A stretch of 42,577 bases of DNA from a virus: the IMG/VR virus record IMGVR_UViG_3300005289_000613, positions 1-42,577 of that record. One strand, given 5' to 3'. Positions 1 to 7,664 of this stretch are shown piece by piece. Under the pieces are notes generated by a model. The model made no database searches, was not told the origin of the DNA, and worked only from the letters and a program-made list of their open reading frames with translations. The first letter of the stretch is position 1. Each line of letters starts with the position of its first letter. Made by a program: the position numbers and the translations under genes.

Positions 1-975
1 ATGAGCATCATCCTGGTCGTCTTTCATCATGCTCATTACACGCACACTGCGGCGATGACGACATTCGACCAAGCGCTGATGTTCCTCAGAATGCCGTTGT
101 TCTTCTTCGTATCCGGCTTCTACATCCGCAAGATGATGGGCTACACTGCCGCCCGGCTCGTCGCGCGGAGGCTCGCGCCGCTGCTGTACCTCTACATACT
201 CTGGTCGGTCATCAAGTGGCTGTTGACGACAGTGGTCCCCGCGCTGGCGGGCGAAGCAAAAGACGTCGCCTCCATTGTGCAGATCATGTGGGAACCGCTG
301 GCGACCCTGTGGTTCATTTATGCCCTTGCGATCTTCTCTCTGCTGGCGTGGTTCGGTCGCAATCTGCCGCGATGGACAATGACGGTCATGGCCGTCGCGG
401 CCGCGCTTCTGTCGGTGGTCTTTGGGCCGGTGACCGATGGCCCGTTCGCATTCAAGATCATGCGCTTTTTCATCTGGTTCTGGGCCGGATACGTGACCGG
501 GCCGCAAATGCTCGCCTGGGGGCGAGAGCGCTTCAGGTGGATATATCTGGCAATCGTCCCGCTCTGGCTCGCGGCGTCACTGGCGTTGATTCAATCGGAT
601 ATGGATCTTCGCTGGTGGGCCGTCCTGCTCACGATCACGGCGTTGCCGGTCGGCATCATGGCGGCCATCGCGGTTGCGCGATCGCCGGCGGCGGGCGTGT
701 TCACCCTGCTCGGCAAGAACACACTTTCGGTCTATGTCGCGCACTTCGCGCCGCTGCTCATCTTGGGCCGATTCATCTCGTCACCAGGCCTGCTCGCCGG
801 CATATTCGTGGTCATTGTGGCGATCCTGGCCTCGGTGGCTGCAAAGTTAGTGGCCGACCGGATCGGTTTCGCCTGGCTTTACGAATTGCCGCAACGTGCC
901 CGCGATATGATCGAGGCCCGGCTCAGCCGCGCGTCCGAATGGCCGGAACAGCCGGTAGCGACGGAGAAGGCCTGA
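1..975 (+). CDS. Acyltransferase-3 family membrane protein, 5' partial
   Basis: Integral membrane O-acyltransferase of the OafA/WecH/acyltransferase-3 type, which usually modifies a surface polysaccharide. The visible part starts at the SIILVV..HHA motif; family members normally have 10-20 residues before it, containing the RxxWvDxaKG-type start. The ATG at base 1 is therefore probably internal and the gene begins upstream of the window. About nine hydrophobic segments follow, with a PLFFFVSGF motif near residue 33 and the late LGKNTLSVYVAHF motif near residue 237, both characteristic of the family. The C-terminus is cytosolic and charged. The 3' end is intact. Nothing in it looks phage-like, and I take it as the chromosomal flank of the prophage. 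The acyl group and acceptor cannot be told from sequence. Confidence 0.85.
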   Translation: MSIILVVFHHAHYTHTAAMTTFDQALMFLRMPLFFFVSGFYIRKMMGYTAARLVARRLAPLLYLYILWSVIKWLLTTVVPALAGEAKDVASIVQIMWEPLATLWFIYALAIFSLLAWFGRNLPRWTMTVMAVAAALLSVVFGPVTDGPFAFKIMRFFIWFWAGYVTGPQMLAWGRERFRWIYLAIVPLWLAASLALIQSDMDLRWWAVLLTITALPVGIMAAIAVARSPAAGVFTLLGKNTLSVYVAHFAPLLILGRFISSPGLLAGIFVVIVAILASVAAKLVADRIGFAWLYELPQRARDMIEARLSRASEWPEQPVATEKA

Positions 976-1286
976 TTTTCTGGCACTGGCTCTGTTCCGG
1001 GCCGCTGCATAGCGGCAGGGCCGACGCAGCGGCCGGCTGCAGCGACGTGGACGGGCGAAATGTGGAAGAGATGGATGCCCCGCGAGGGTATGCCGATGCT
1101 CGCCTTCTCAATGCGTTAGATTGTCTTCCCGCTAAAAATTACTCACGCGTTTCTGCGGGGCTCCGGAGAGGGCTGTCTAACCATCAGCAAGGAGACGCCG
1201 TTGCTATTGGACAATGCCGAGCTGTCACACGGGGCGGTGATACGGCATGGCGAAAGAGCTACGATGTTGATGATGTGCGCGCTCAA
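976..1286. other. Non-coding junction between host gene and putative prophage
   Basis: No convincing gene is seen here. A short dyad (GCCGCT-GCAT-AGCGGC, near 1003-1018) follows the acyltransferase stop and could help termination, but it has no T-tract. Base composition becomes more AT-rich after about 1110. The left attachment site of the prophage could lie in this interval. No tRNA or tRNA 3' end was recognised. The right attachment site lies outside the window, so a core repeat could not be looked for. Confidence 0.4.
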
Positions 1287-2000
1287 GTGTTCAATGTTTG
1301 CTGGAGCGCCAGCCATAAAAACGCGAACTTTTTTCGCTTTCGGGACGTCTATTGCGCCACCGTTGAGTCATATTCTCAGCACACGCGGGAGGCGGGCAAA
1401 ACACTGCCAATCACCTCCAACGCGGATCGAGTGCTAAAGGCTCTCCTGAAACGGATGGATGGCAAGACCGCCCGGTGCGACCCAAGCCTAGACACCATTG
1501 CCCGCTTTTGCGGCTTGTCGCGCCGCACTGTGGTCCGACAACTGCACACACTACGAGAGCGCAAGATTATCAATTGGGTTCGCCGCACCGTGAAGACAGG
1601 TAACGCAAAAGGAGAGGGCCCTCAGCGTCAGCAGACCAGCAACGCGTACTTCATCAACCTGACAGCATTACCTATCGAGATGATCCGTACGCTTCGCCAG
1701 CGCCTGGGCGACAAACTGCGGGAGGTCAGCAAGGTGATTGCCGGATCGGGGCCTGTTCCTAGCCGGATGGCCATTCAGGCGGAGCGCATCATGAAGGGCC
1801 TTGCGGCGGGCTGGGGAGCCACCGACCGCGCGGAGAAGGCCCAGCGCCGCAACCTCGCCGGCGCGAGCGCAGGCGAGATCGCTGCTCACATGTATGGCGA
1901 TGACACAAGTTCTGCCCAGGAGCACGCTGAAATGCTCGGTCTCTCCTTTGGACCTAGTGCGAGTGCCAAGTTGGCATTGTACCCCGGCTCCAGAACTTAA
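1287..2000 (+). CDS. Helix-turn-helix protein, possible replication or regulatory protein
   Basis: The open frame runs far upstream of any plausible start. I chose GTG 1287 as a plausible start, giving 237 aa, but the true start is unsure because no good ribosome binding site precedes it. A winged-helix/HTH segment is visible around residues 50-105: a run DPSLDTIARFCGLSRRTV followed by RQLHTLRERKIINWVRR, the pattern of a recognition helix plus wing seen in plasmid replication proteins and GntR-like regulators. The C-terminal half has an AERIMKGLAAGWG stretch and no recognised domain. It ends beside a perfect hairpin and is followed by the putative cos. It could be this phage's replication initiator, a plasmid-derived gene, or a truncated remnant at the prophage edge. 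Confidence 0.55.
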   Translation: MFNVCWSASHKNANFFRFRDVYCATVESYSQHTREAGKTLPITSNADRVLKALLKRMDGKTARCDPSLDTIARFCGLSRRTVVRQLHTLRERKIINWVRRTVKTGNAKGEGPQRQQTSNAYFINLTALPIEMIRTLRQRLGDKLREVSKVIAGSGPVPSRMAIQAERIMKGLAAGWGATDRAEKAQRRNLAGASAGEIAAHMYGDDTSSAQEHAEMLGLSFGPSASAKLALYPGSRT

Positions 2001-2010
2001 GGGGAAAGGA

Positions 2011-2034
2011 CAGAGGTCGCTTGGGCGACCTCTG
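2011..2034 (+). terminator. Perfect 10-bp hairpin after the HTH gene
   Basis: CAGAGGTCGC at 2011-2020, loop TTGG, GCGACCTCTG at 2025-2034. The stem is perfect and begins 11 bases after the stop of the preceding gene. No T-tract follows directly, so intrinsic termination would be weak. It may instead stabilise the transcript end. Confidence 0.5.
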
Positions 2035-2340
2035 ACGCTCAGTTTGTATTGTCCCCATGCCTAAATCACCCTTCCAGCCTTCAACGAAACGCCAACGGAA
2101 ACGTGGCGCGAGGGCGGCTGCGCCGCCCAGGGGTGTCCAAGGGGCCAAGAGCAAAGGCCGTGCCATTCTAAGCCGTCCGAGGGCCGGAAACGACGTGCTC
2201 AGCCATGGGCGCGAAACGGCCCTGCAGGTGCATCAATATGCATCAGCGCAAGGGGCAATGGATCATGCCTCCGGCCAAGGACTTAGGCTGGCTCCCGCCG
2301 GTAGGGGGCACTGCATCAAAACCGACATAAAAAGTGCGCG

Positions 2341-2363
2341 GGCGAGGCGGGGGGAAAAGCGCG
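2341..2363. other. Candidate cos (cohesive-end) site, P2-like
   Basis: The sequence GGCGAGGCGGGGGGAAAAGC followed by GCG closely resembles the P2 cohesive end as I remember it, GGCGAGGCGGGGAAAGCAC: the first 12 bases are the same, then two extra G and one extra A appear within the purine run. It lies in non-coding DNA on the portal/terminase side of the genome, where P2-like phages have cos. The exact nick positions cannot be read from sequence. The match was recalled from memory and was not searched. Confidence 0.5.
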
Positions 2364-2503
2364 TTTCGAGGGGTGCGACGGCAGGCCCTGGCGATCGGAG
2401 GGCGAATCGATCTAACGGCCAGACCAACTGGTCAGTCCGCCGACAAGTCCATTGACCGAATCGCTGTTCGTTCTTCATATGTTCCCTTTTCGGAGCAAAC
2501 CCG

Positions 2504-2674
2504 ATGCCAATGATCGAAGACATCCGCGATGCAGTTGCGCGCGCGCTGGAGCAGCGCGGTCTCGAAAACAAAGAGTTCCTGCGACAGGTCCGCGAAGGTG
2601 AACAGGACAACGGGCCATACATGGTCGGCGCACTTGCCTGCGCCCGACTGATGAAACTGCAGCTCCCCGCCTGA
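2504..2674 (+). CDS. Small hypothetical protein, 56 aa
   Basis: ATG preceded by GGAG seven bases upstream. The product is short, charged and probably helical (MPMIEDIRDAVARALEQRG...), with no signal peptide or membrane segment. It sits eight bases before the next open frame and in the same direction, so the two are probably co-transcribed. I do not recognise it. Good codon use and a clear ribosome binding site support it as a real gene. Confidence 0.55.
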   Translation: MPMIEDIRDAVARALEQRGLENKEFLRQVREGEQDNGPYMVGALACARLMKLQLPA

Positions 2675-2681
2675 TCTGATT

Positions 2682-3713
2682 ATGCGGAATGACCGGCTGA
2701 CGCGGCTGGCCATGCGTGTGGTGGAAGATGCCGCCGCGCGCGCAGAGGGCGGTGCCGTAGAGCGAACATGGGGCCACCGCCTTGCGTTGGAATACCTTGT
2801 GCGCATTGGCATCGCTGACGCTAGGCAAGCCGACTCCTTCTGGCGAAACCTCGCGATGGAATGGGAGCGAGCCGAATTTGACCACCAGGCCCGCTATATC
2901 CAGACGACGCAGATGATGGGCAGCGTGCACAACTGGCGCGGAAAGCTTGGCTATACACCGCTGAATCCGATTGAGTTTGGCCGGCTCTCCCGGCCGTATA
3001 TGCCCGATCTTGAAATCGATGCTGGAACGCAGCAGCATCCGTGCATGTGCAACCGTTACCAGCCCGGCGAACGCGACACGATCCGCCAGTTCTTCAACGC
3101 CCGCCTCTTTCGCGAGGCGAATGAAGGCCCAGCTACCGTTCATCCCAAGGAGCCGGGATGGGTCGTGCGCCGGGTTGAGGGCGATCATGTGCTCGAACAG
3201 ATGACGTGGGGCTTCCCGGTCCACCTGCGTGGCAAGTCGGGCCAGCCATTGAAGGCAAAACCGGTCAACAATGCGCGGTTCGACAAGCTGAGCGGCTTCT
3301 GGAAGCGATGGGCTGACATCCCCGCGCAGCGATGTCTTATTCCTGCATCCCGCTATGCTGAGGCTGTCGGTCCCGCCGGGAAGATGACCACGACATGGAT
3401 GTCAGTACGCGGCTCTCCCCTGTTCGCCTGGGCCGGCCTCTGGCGAGAAAGTGACGAATGGGGCGCATGCTACGCCGGCGTCATGACAGACAATGCTCCC
3501 GAATTGCTCAACATCCATGATCGATCGCCCGTGATCCTGCGGCCGCAAGATTGGGATACCTGGCTCACCGCCCCGTTGCCGGATCTGGCCCGCTTCGATG
3601 CCCCCTGGCCGGCCGAAGATACGATCATCGATCGCACCAATATCCTCTGGAAGGATGGTCGCGCCGCGCCGCCGAACCCACAGGCATCGCTTTCTCTCGG
3701 CAAAGGGGATTAG
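2682..3713 (+). CDS. Hypothetical N-terminal segment in frame with a SRAP domain
   Basis: This 343-residue open frame has two parts. Residues 1-121 form an unrecognised segment rich in Arg, Glu and Ala (start MRNDRLTRLAMRVVEDAA). Residues 122-343 are a complete SRAP protein beginning at its own Met-Cys. There is no stop codon between them. SRAP enzymes need their cysteine at position 2 after Met removal, so a full-length fusion would bury the catalytic residue unless it is cleaved. The simplest reading is two adjacent genes whose frames have merged, with a separate internal start at 3045. The function of the N-terminal part is unknown. Confidence 0.5.
   Translation: MRNDRLTRLAMRVVEDAAARAEGGAVERTWGHRLALEYLVRIGIADARQADSFWRNLAMEWERAEFDHQARYIQTTQMMGSVHNWRGKLGYTPLNPIEFGRLSRPYMPDLEIDAGTQQHPCMCNRYQPGERDTIRQFFNARLFREANEGPATVHPKEPGWVVRRVEGDHVLEQMTWGFPVHLRGKSGQPLKAKPVNNARFDKLSGFWKRWADIPAQRCLIPASRYAEAVGPAGKMTTTWMSVRGSPLFAWAGLWRESDEWGACYAGVMTDNAPELLNIHDRSPVILRPQDWDTWLTAPLPDLARFDAPWPAEDTIIDRTNILWKDGRAAPPNPQASLSLGKGD
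3045..3713 (+). CDS. SRAP family protein (YedK/HMCES-like), internal start
   Basis: From Met 3045 the product is 222 aa, the usual SRAP length. SRAP proteins cap abasic sites in single-stranded DNA through a covalent thiazolidine link with Cys2. All key residues are visible: Cys2 in MCNRY, Asn76 in NNARFDK, Glu106 in RCLIPASRYAEA, and His158 in NIHDRSPVIL. The ribosome binding site before 3045 is weak (GGAA about 19 bases away), so expression may depend on coupling to the upstream frame. In bacteria these proteins are linked to replication and the SOS response; in phages they could protect replicating single strands. Assignment to the family is firm, the start moderately so. Confidence 0.8.
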   Translation: MCNRYQPGERDTIRQFFNARLFREANEGPATVHPKEPGWVVRRVEGDHVLEQMTWGFPVHLRGKSGQPLKAKPVNNARFDKLSGFWKRWADIPAQRCLIPASRYAEAVGPAGKMTTTWMSVRGSPLFAWAGLWRESDEWGACYAGVMTDNAPELLNIHDRSPVILRPQDWDTWLTAPLPDLARFDAPWPAEDTIIDRTNILWKDGRAAPPNPQASLSLGKGD

Positions 3714-3876
3714 CCGGCGCCTCGGGCATGGTGGCCGTCATTGTTGGCCGGTAGGCAAACGTCTGGTTCGGAGTCGGGTTGCGACCCAGAATACGTCGTT
3801 CGGATCAGCCACCGCAGACTTCTGCTCCTGACGTAAGCGGACATCTTTTCATGGAGCCGCTGACGCAACCAGATCT

Positions 3877-6237
3877 TCACCGAGCCGCTATGGCTGCCCG
3901 CACCTCGTTCATGAGGTTACGGTATTTGCGCAGATTGTAGCTTTCCCTGCTGCGAGATACCTTGGCCTGTTCCACCATCAGACCGAGGCTTTTGAAGGCG
4001 TGCTGTAGCCATGCTAGAGCCTTCTCGTCGTCCGATATCCGCGCATACTGCAGGGCTTGGTCACTGTATCTGAGCAGATGGTAGGACCTCCGCGCATCAT
4101 TTTTAATGCATTCCTCTAGAACCTCCATGCTCTCCTCCACGCCGTCGAGGGCCGTGCGATCGGTTATGTTCCGCTTGAGTACGTCAATGTTCGCCTCGAA
4201 GAGGATGCGCGCGTGGGTGTTTCTAATTGAGAATACGCGGCCTCGGCTCCGAGAGAGGGCCGTGTCGATCCAAGAGAAGGCCTCGGTGAAGCTCTTCATT
4301 TTAGAGAGATAAATGGCTCCGTGCTGATAGTCGTATGCGTTGTCCGTCGACGCCACCAGTCGCTCATAGAACCGCTGTCCATCTGAGACCCGGGGGTATG
4401 CTCTCCGGGCGAAGTCGTTATCGTATGCGTACCGCCTGAAGACCGGGTAGTCGACGACAAGACGGGTTGGGACGGCGCTGTGGAAGCGATCGAATATGCG
4501 GCTGAACGAACGGGGCTGGCACTCCCGCAGCGCGATGCGCGCCAGAGCGCCGGAGCGGACCGAGAAGTGATCCTGGTGGGGGTCGTCCTCCAAGTCCACC
4601 TCCACGAGGAAGCTTTCTATTCGCTTGGCGACATCATAGACATCGGTGTACTGCTTTCGGGGCCCGGGCAGAAAAGCATAAATCATATCAAACGATACAA
4701 CTGTGCGACAGGCCGCTACGTAGCAAGCCATCATGTAAACGTCGAACGCTAGGGAATCCCTCTCCTCGAATTCCGAGAGCTTCGCGCGAAACCTAGAAGT
4801 CAGGTTCTCATCGTAGACGTGACGACGAAATGACTCGAACAGTCCAACCTCGCCGCTGTCACGTTCGACCGCCTCAAGATTGTCTGGATGCCACCTTCGG
4901 ATATCCACGGGTATCGAGTCGATGATCGACTGCAGATCCTGTGGAATGATTTCGGAACTCGAATGCACGTCCAGCAGGCCCTGCATAGATCTGAGACCGA
5001 CTGAGTCGAAGTAAATACTCTGCTCGGCAGATACGATCTGCGCGCCAATGTCGCGCACTAGGCGGTCGATTGGGTCGCGGGAATCGATTAGATTGTCTAC
5101 AAATACCAACACCTTCTCGGGCTGACCCATGTGTTCCGCTACGATCTGGTCGGCTTGTGGCGCGGTGATGCGTTCGAAGTAGAGCACCGGGCGCTCCGGC
5201 GCGATTTCGGACGCAACCTGCTTAAGCACGGTCGTTTTGCCCGAGAGCGGCAATCCAACCAGCGCGACATGGCGGCCATTGTAGATTGAGTTCTTCACCG
5301 CTGCGTTCACCCGCCTCCGCACCACTTGGCTGGAATAGGCGTCGGACCATTCCGGCTCGGAGCCGAGGAAGAAGGTGCGTATCGGCCGCTGCGCGACCTC
5401 GCCTGCCGTGGGAACCTGCCCGGTGAAGGCTTGACGGCTCGGCGTTGTCTGCGTCACCGCGTCCGTGCCGACCTCATCGGCAACGTAGCGGAGGAAGTCC
5501 TCGGTCTCGCCATACAAGATGTGGAAACCGAGCGCGGTATAGAGGGCGGTTGCGCCCTCGTCGTCCCGTCGCAGGAGGATCCAGCGGTTAAATTGGGAGC
5601 GGGTCGAGCTGTCATGTAGGCCTTGAAGGACGCCAGCATCACGCATTCCATACCCTAGAAACAAGGTCGGCCTGGCCTGCAACTCCCGCTGGAAAACGTA
5701 CCAGGTCTCTCGGTCTGAGGCGAAGGCCGAGGAGATTTGCCCGGGGGTGAACAGGAAGTCGGCGTCCGAGTGCCGCACGTTTCCGTGTAGCGCGACGAAC
5801 TGGACCACCTCGCCGGGTTGCCTCGGGGCCCCCAAGGGAGTGACGTCATGCAGCACGCGCGCGTGCTCCCCTTGACGTGCGTTGAATATGTGAAACGGCA
5901 GATCGTCTATGTTCGTGGTGTAAAGGAATTCGGGGTTCAATCTGCGCAGTGCGTCATATCTGTCGTCATACACACCGACCGTGAATACCTTCTCCAGAAA
6001 CTCCCTCAGCGCCACCCGACGATCGGACAGAAGCACTGCGTAAAGCCCAGCAAGGTCGAGCGAAGCATATGCGTCGAGACCGAACTCTTGGATCAGGAGC
6101 GTCTTTAATCCATCACCTACAGGCAGCCTTCCGTTGTCGCCGTTGCGAGCAAGCGTCGAAAAGCCTGCGCCCGTGAATAGGTTCACACCCCTCGCCAAGT
6201 CGGCTTTTAGCAGTCCGGATTCCGCAACACTGAGCAT
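3877..6237 (-). CDS. SIR2 - P-loop NTPase (STAND-like) defence protein
   Basis: 786 aa. Residues 1-250 are a SIR2-type NAD-binding domain: GAGFS at 23-27, TTNID at 107-111, the catalytic-type His in LHG at 150-152, and GYGMRD at 195-200. Residues 305-480 are a P-loop NTPase with Walker A GLPLSGKT (328-335) and Walker B VLVFVDN (376-382). The rest is an all-helical, repeat-like region that could act as a sensor. This SIR2 plus STAND-like architecture is known from antiphage NADases that sense infection and deplete NAD. The start is supported by GGGGGAG just upstream. It is transcribed opposite to the SRAP gene and lies between the putative cos and portal, as prophage cargo. The trigger cannot be deduced. 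Confidence 0.8.
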   Translation of the reverse strand: MLSVAESGLLKADLARGVNLFTGAGFSTLARNGDNGRLPVGDGLKTLLIQEFGLDAYASLDLAGLYAVLLSDRRVALREFLEKVFTVGVYDDRYDALRRLNPEFLYTTNIDDLPFHIFNARQGEHARVLHDVTPLGAPRQPGEVVQFVALHGNVRHSDADFLFTPGQISSAFASDRETWYVFQRELQARPTLFLGYGMRDAGVLQGLHDSSTRSQFNRWILLRRDDEGATALYTALGFHILYGETEDFLRYVADEVGTDAVTQTTPSRQAFTGQVPTAGEVAQRPIRTFFLGSEPEWSDAYSSQVVRRRVNAAVKNSIYNGRHVALVGLPLSGKTTVLKQVASEIAPERPVLYFERITAPQADQIVAEHMGQPEKVLVFVDNLIDSRDPIDRLVRDIGAQIVSAEQSIYFDSVGLRSMQGLLDVHSSSEIIPQDLQSIIDSIPVDIRRWHPDNLEAVERDSGEVGLFESFRRHVYDENLTSRFRAKLSEFEERDSLAFDVYMMACYVAACRTVVSFDMIYAFLPGPRKQYTDVYDVAKRIESFLVEVDLEDDPHQDHFSVRSGALARIALRECQPRSFSRIFDRFHSAVPTRLVVDYPVFRRYAYDNDFARRAYPRVSDGQRFYERLVASTDNAYDYQHGAIYLSKMKSFTEAFSWIDTALSRSRGRVFSIRNTHARILFEANIDVLKRNITDRTALDGVEESMEVLEECIKNDARRSYHLLRYSDQALQYARISDDEKALAWLQHAFKSLGLMVEQAKVSRSRESYNLRKYRNLMNEVRAAIAAR

Positions 6238-6614
6238 TCACTCCCCCGACTCATTCCAATTTGCCCATCTAGAGCTAAATCGAGTGCGAAATGCAAATAC
6301 TTGCGAACCCGCGCGCGGGCTATTGAGCATACGTCGGGACTGGCTGTCTTCGCCTCTGGTCGATCTGCAGCCGCCGGTCGGCAACTGGCCGCGCAGCGTC
6401 GCCCGAAAGGGCCCGCTTTCGTTACGCTGCCAGCTCGATCGTGAGCGTCTACAATTGGGTCGAAAGCGACCATCCGAAGTCGAGGTTGCTAATGACGGTT
6501 TTGTCTCAGAGCACGTCATTCATCGTAGTGTACGATAAACAGGTATTTGCTCCGATATTTGGTCTCAAGCGTTCGCCGGCACCCACGAGATGGCCGACAT
6601 AGGCGACCTCGATC
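6238..6614. other. Non-coding interval between the SIR2 gene and portal Q
   Basis: No gene with a ribosome binding site or recognisable product is seen. The overlapping open frames here are short and antisense to each other. The part near 6238-6310 is AT-richer and should hold the leftward promoter of the SIR2 gene. The end near 6600 is the 3' flank of the leftward portal gene; no clear terminator hairpin was found. Confidence 0.4.
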
Positions 6615-7664
6615 TTAAACTGCCTTCGCCCGCTCCCGAAACCGCACCGCCTCGAAACCAAGCGCGTCGTTCAATTCCAGAAACACCGACTGCAGCGGCT
6701 CGATCTCCAGCTCGAAAAACGCGTCAGTCGCCTTGGTCACATCACCGAACCCGCCCGCGTTCGCCGGCACGATGCCCAGCAACTGCGGGGGCACGCGGTG
6801 CGCGGCCAGCACATCGTCGCGCGTCGTGTTCTTGATGCCGAGGAATTCGTCCTTCGCCGCGACTTCGGCGATCGGCAGCAGCTTGATGCCGGTGTCCTTG
6901 CCGTTCTGCGAATGCACGAAGAGGTTGCGAAAATTGCCCGGCCCCTTCGACTTCTTCAGCGCCTCACGCATGGCATCGACATCGCCATTGGCGAACTCAC
7001 CGGTCGCATAGAGAATGTAGCCCGCATGGCTGCCGTTCTCGTAATAGCGGCGGCGGAACAGCGTGGCGTTCTCGTTGAGCAGGGCCGACTGCAGCGCGGA
7101 AAGATATTCCGGAAGACCATAGATCTCCTGATTGATGTCGGGCGCCATCAGCTGGTGGACTGTGCCGGCGTCGAATTCGGCCTCCTGCCCGTATCCCGGC
7201 ACCCACCAGAAATGCCCCGCCTCCACTCCGCGCCGCGTATACTTGGCCAGGCAATGCTCGAGCGCCATCACCCCGCCCAGACGGTTGCGCACTTCGCGCA
7301 CATAGGCATTGCCCAGGACGAGATAGTCCTGAACCAGGCCGGCGAAGGCGCGCCGGCTCAGCTGCGGCGTAGGCTCGAAACTGGCGGCCAGCATGTTACG
7401 CTTCAGGATGATCGCGCTCGAATGGTGCGGCGATGCGCGGAAAGCGCGGGCGAGACCGTCCAATGAGACCGGCGGCTCGTACCAGCGCCGGTTGTGCCAG
7501 CATTCCAGCATGTCCAGCATCGTCGCCCGGTTCAGCACCGGCTCCGGATCGCCGAAGGTGAACGCCTCGATCGTCCGCCCGCCATCTCCGGCTGAAGCGG
7601 TCAGCGCGCCCCTTGATGCCTCGGCGGCCACCCGGCGGTTCAGTCTGCGCGCGCGCTTTGCCAT
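6615..7664 (-). CDS. Q: Phage portal protein (P2 gpQ-like)
   Basis: 349 aa, the usual length for the P2 gpQ/PBSX-type portal. The dodecameric portal forms the DNA entry vertex of the head. Typical features include the N-terminal RRLNRR basic stretch, the YEPPVSLDGLARAFRASPHHSSAI region, the LGNAYVREVRNRLGGV strand near residue 115, and the C-terminal RVPPQLLGIVPANAGGFGDV motif. Its start overlaps the stop of terminase P by one base (TGATG), so translation is coupled and the two form the leftward P-Q late operon, as in P2. Driven by the late site at 9563-9586. Confidence 0.93.
   Translation of the reverse strand: MAKRARRLNRRVAAEASRGALTASAGDGGRTIEAFTFGDPEPVLNRATMLDMLECWHNRRWYEPPVSLDGLARAFRASPHHSSAIILKRNMLAASFEPTPQLSRRAFAGLVQDYLVLGNAYVREVRNRLGGVMALEHCLAKYTRRGVEAGHFWWVPGYGQEAEFDAGTVHQLMAPDINQEIYGLPEYLSALQSALLNENATLFRRRYYENGSHAGYILYATGEFANGDVDAMREALKKSKGPGNFRNLFVHSQNGKDTGIKLLPIAEVAAKDEFLGIKNTTRDDVLAAHRVPPQLLGIVPANAGGFGDVTKATDAFFELEIEPLQSVFLELNDALGFEAVRFRERAKAV

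Larger units (their letters stand above)
2001..2503. other. Non-coding region holding a hairpin and a candidate cos
   Basis: No supported gene. The 132-residue open frame at 2057-2455 is rich in Arg, Ala and Gly and has no domain. The region contains a perfect 10-bp hairpin right after the HTH gene (2011-2034) and a P2-like cohesive-end sequence (2341-2363). A long non-coding stretch beside cos fits a packaging start region with terminase-binding sites. Confidence 0.5.

Noticed and set aside
976-1290. Search for a tRNA or attachment core at the left junction
   Set aside because: No tRNA-like fold was found and the right junction is outside the window, so no repeat can be claimed.
1201-1437. 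78-aa TTG-start frame with a good AAGGAG upstream
   Set aside because: The product has no recognisable features and overlaps the HTH gene frame, which looks coding in this interval.
2057-2455. 132-aa open frame in the region holding the putative cos
   Set aside because: Low-complexity Arg/Ala/Gly sequence, no ribosome binding site, and it runs across the cos-like sequence.
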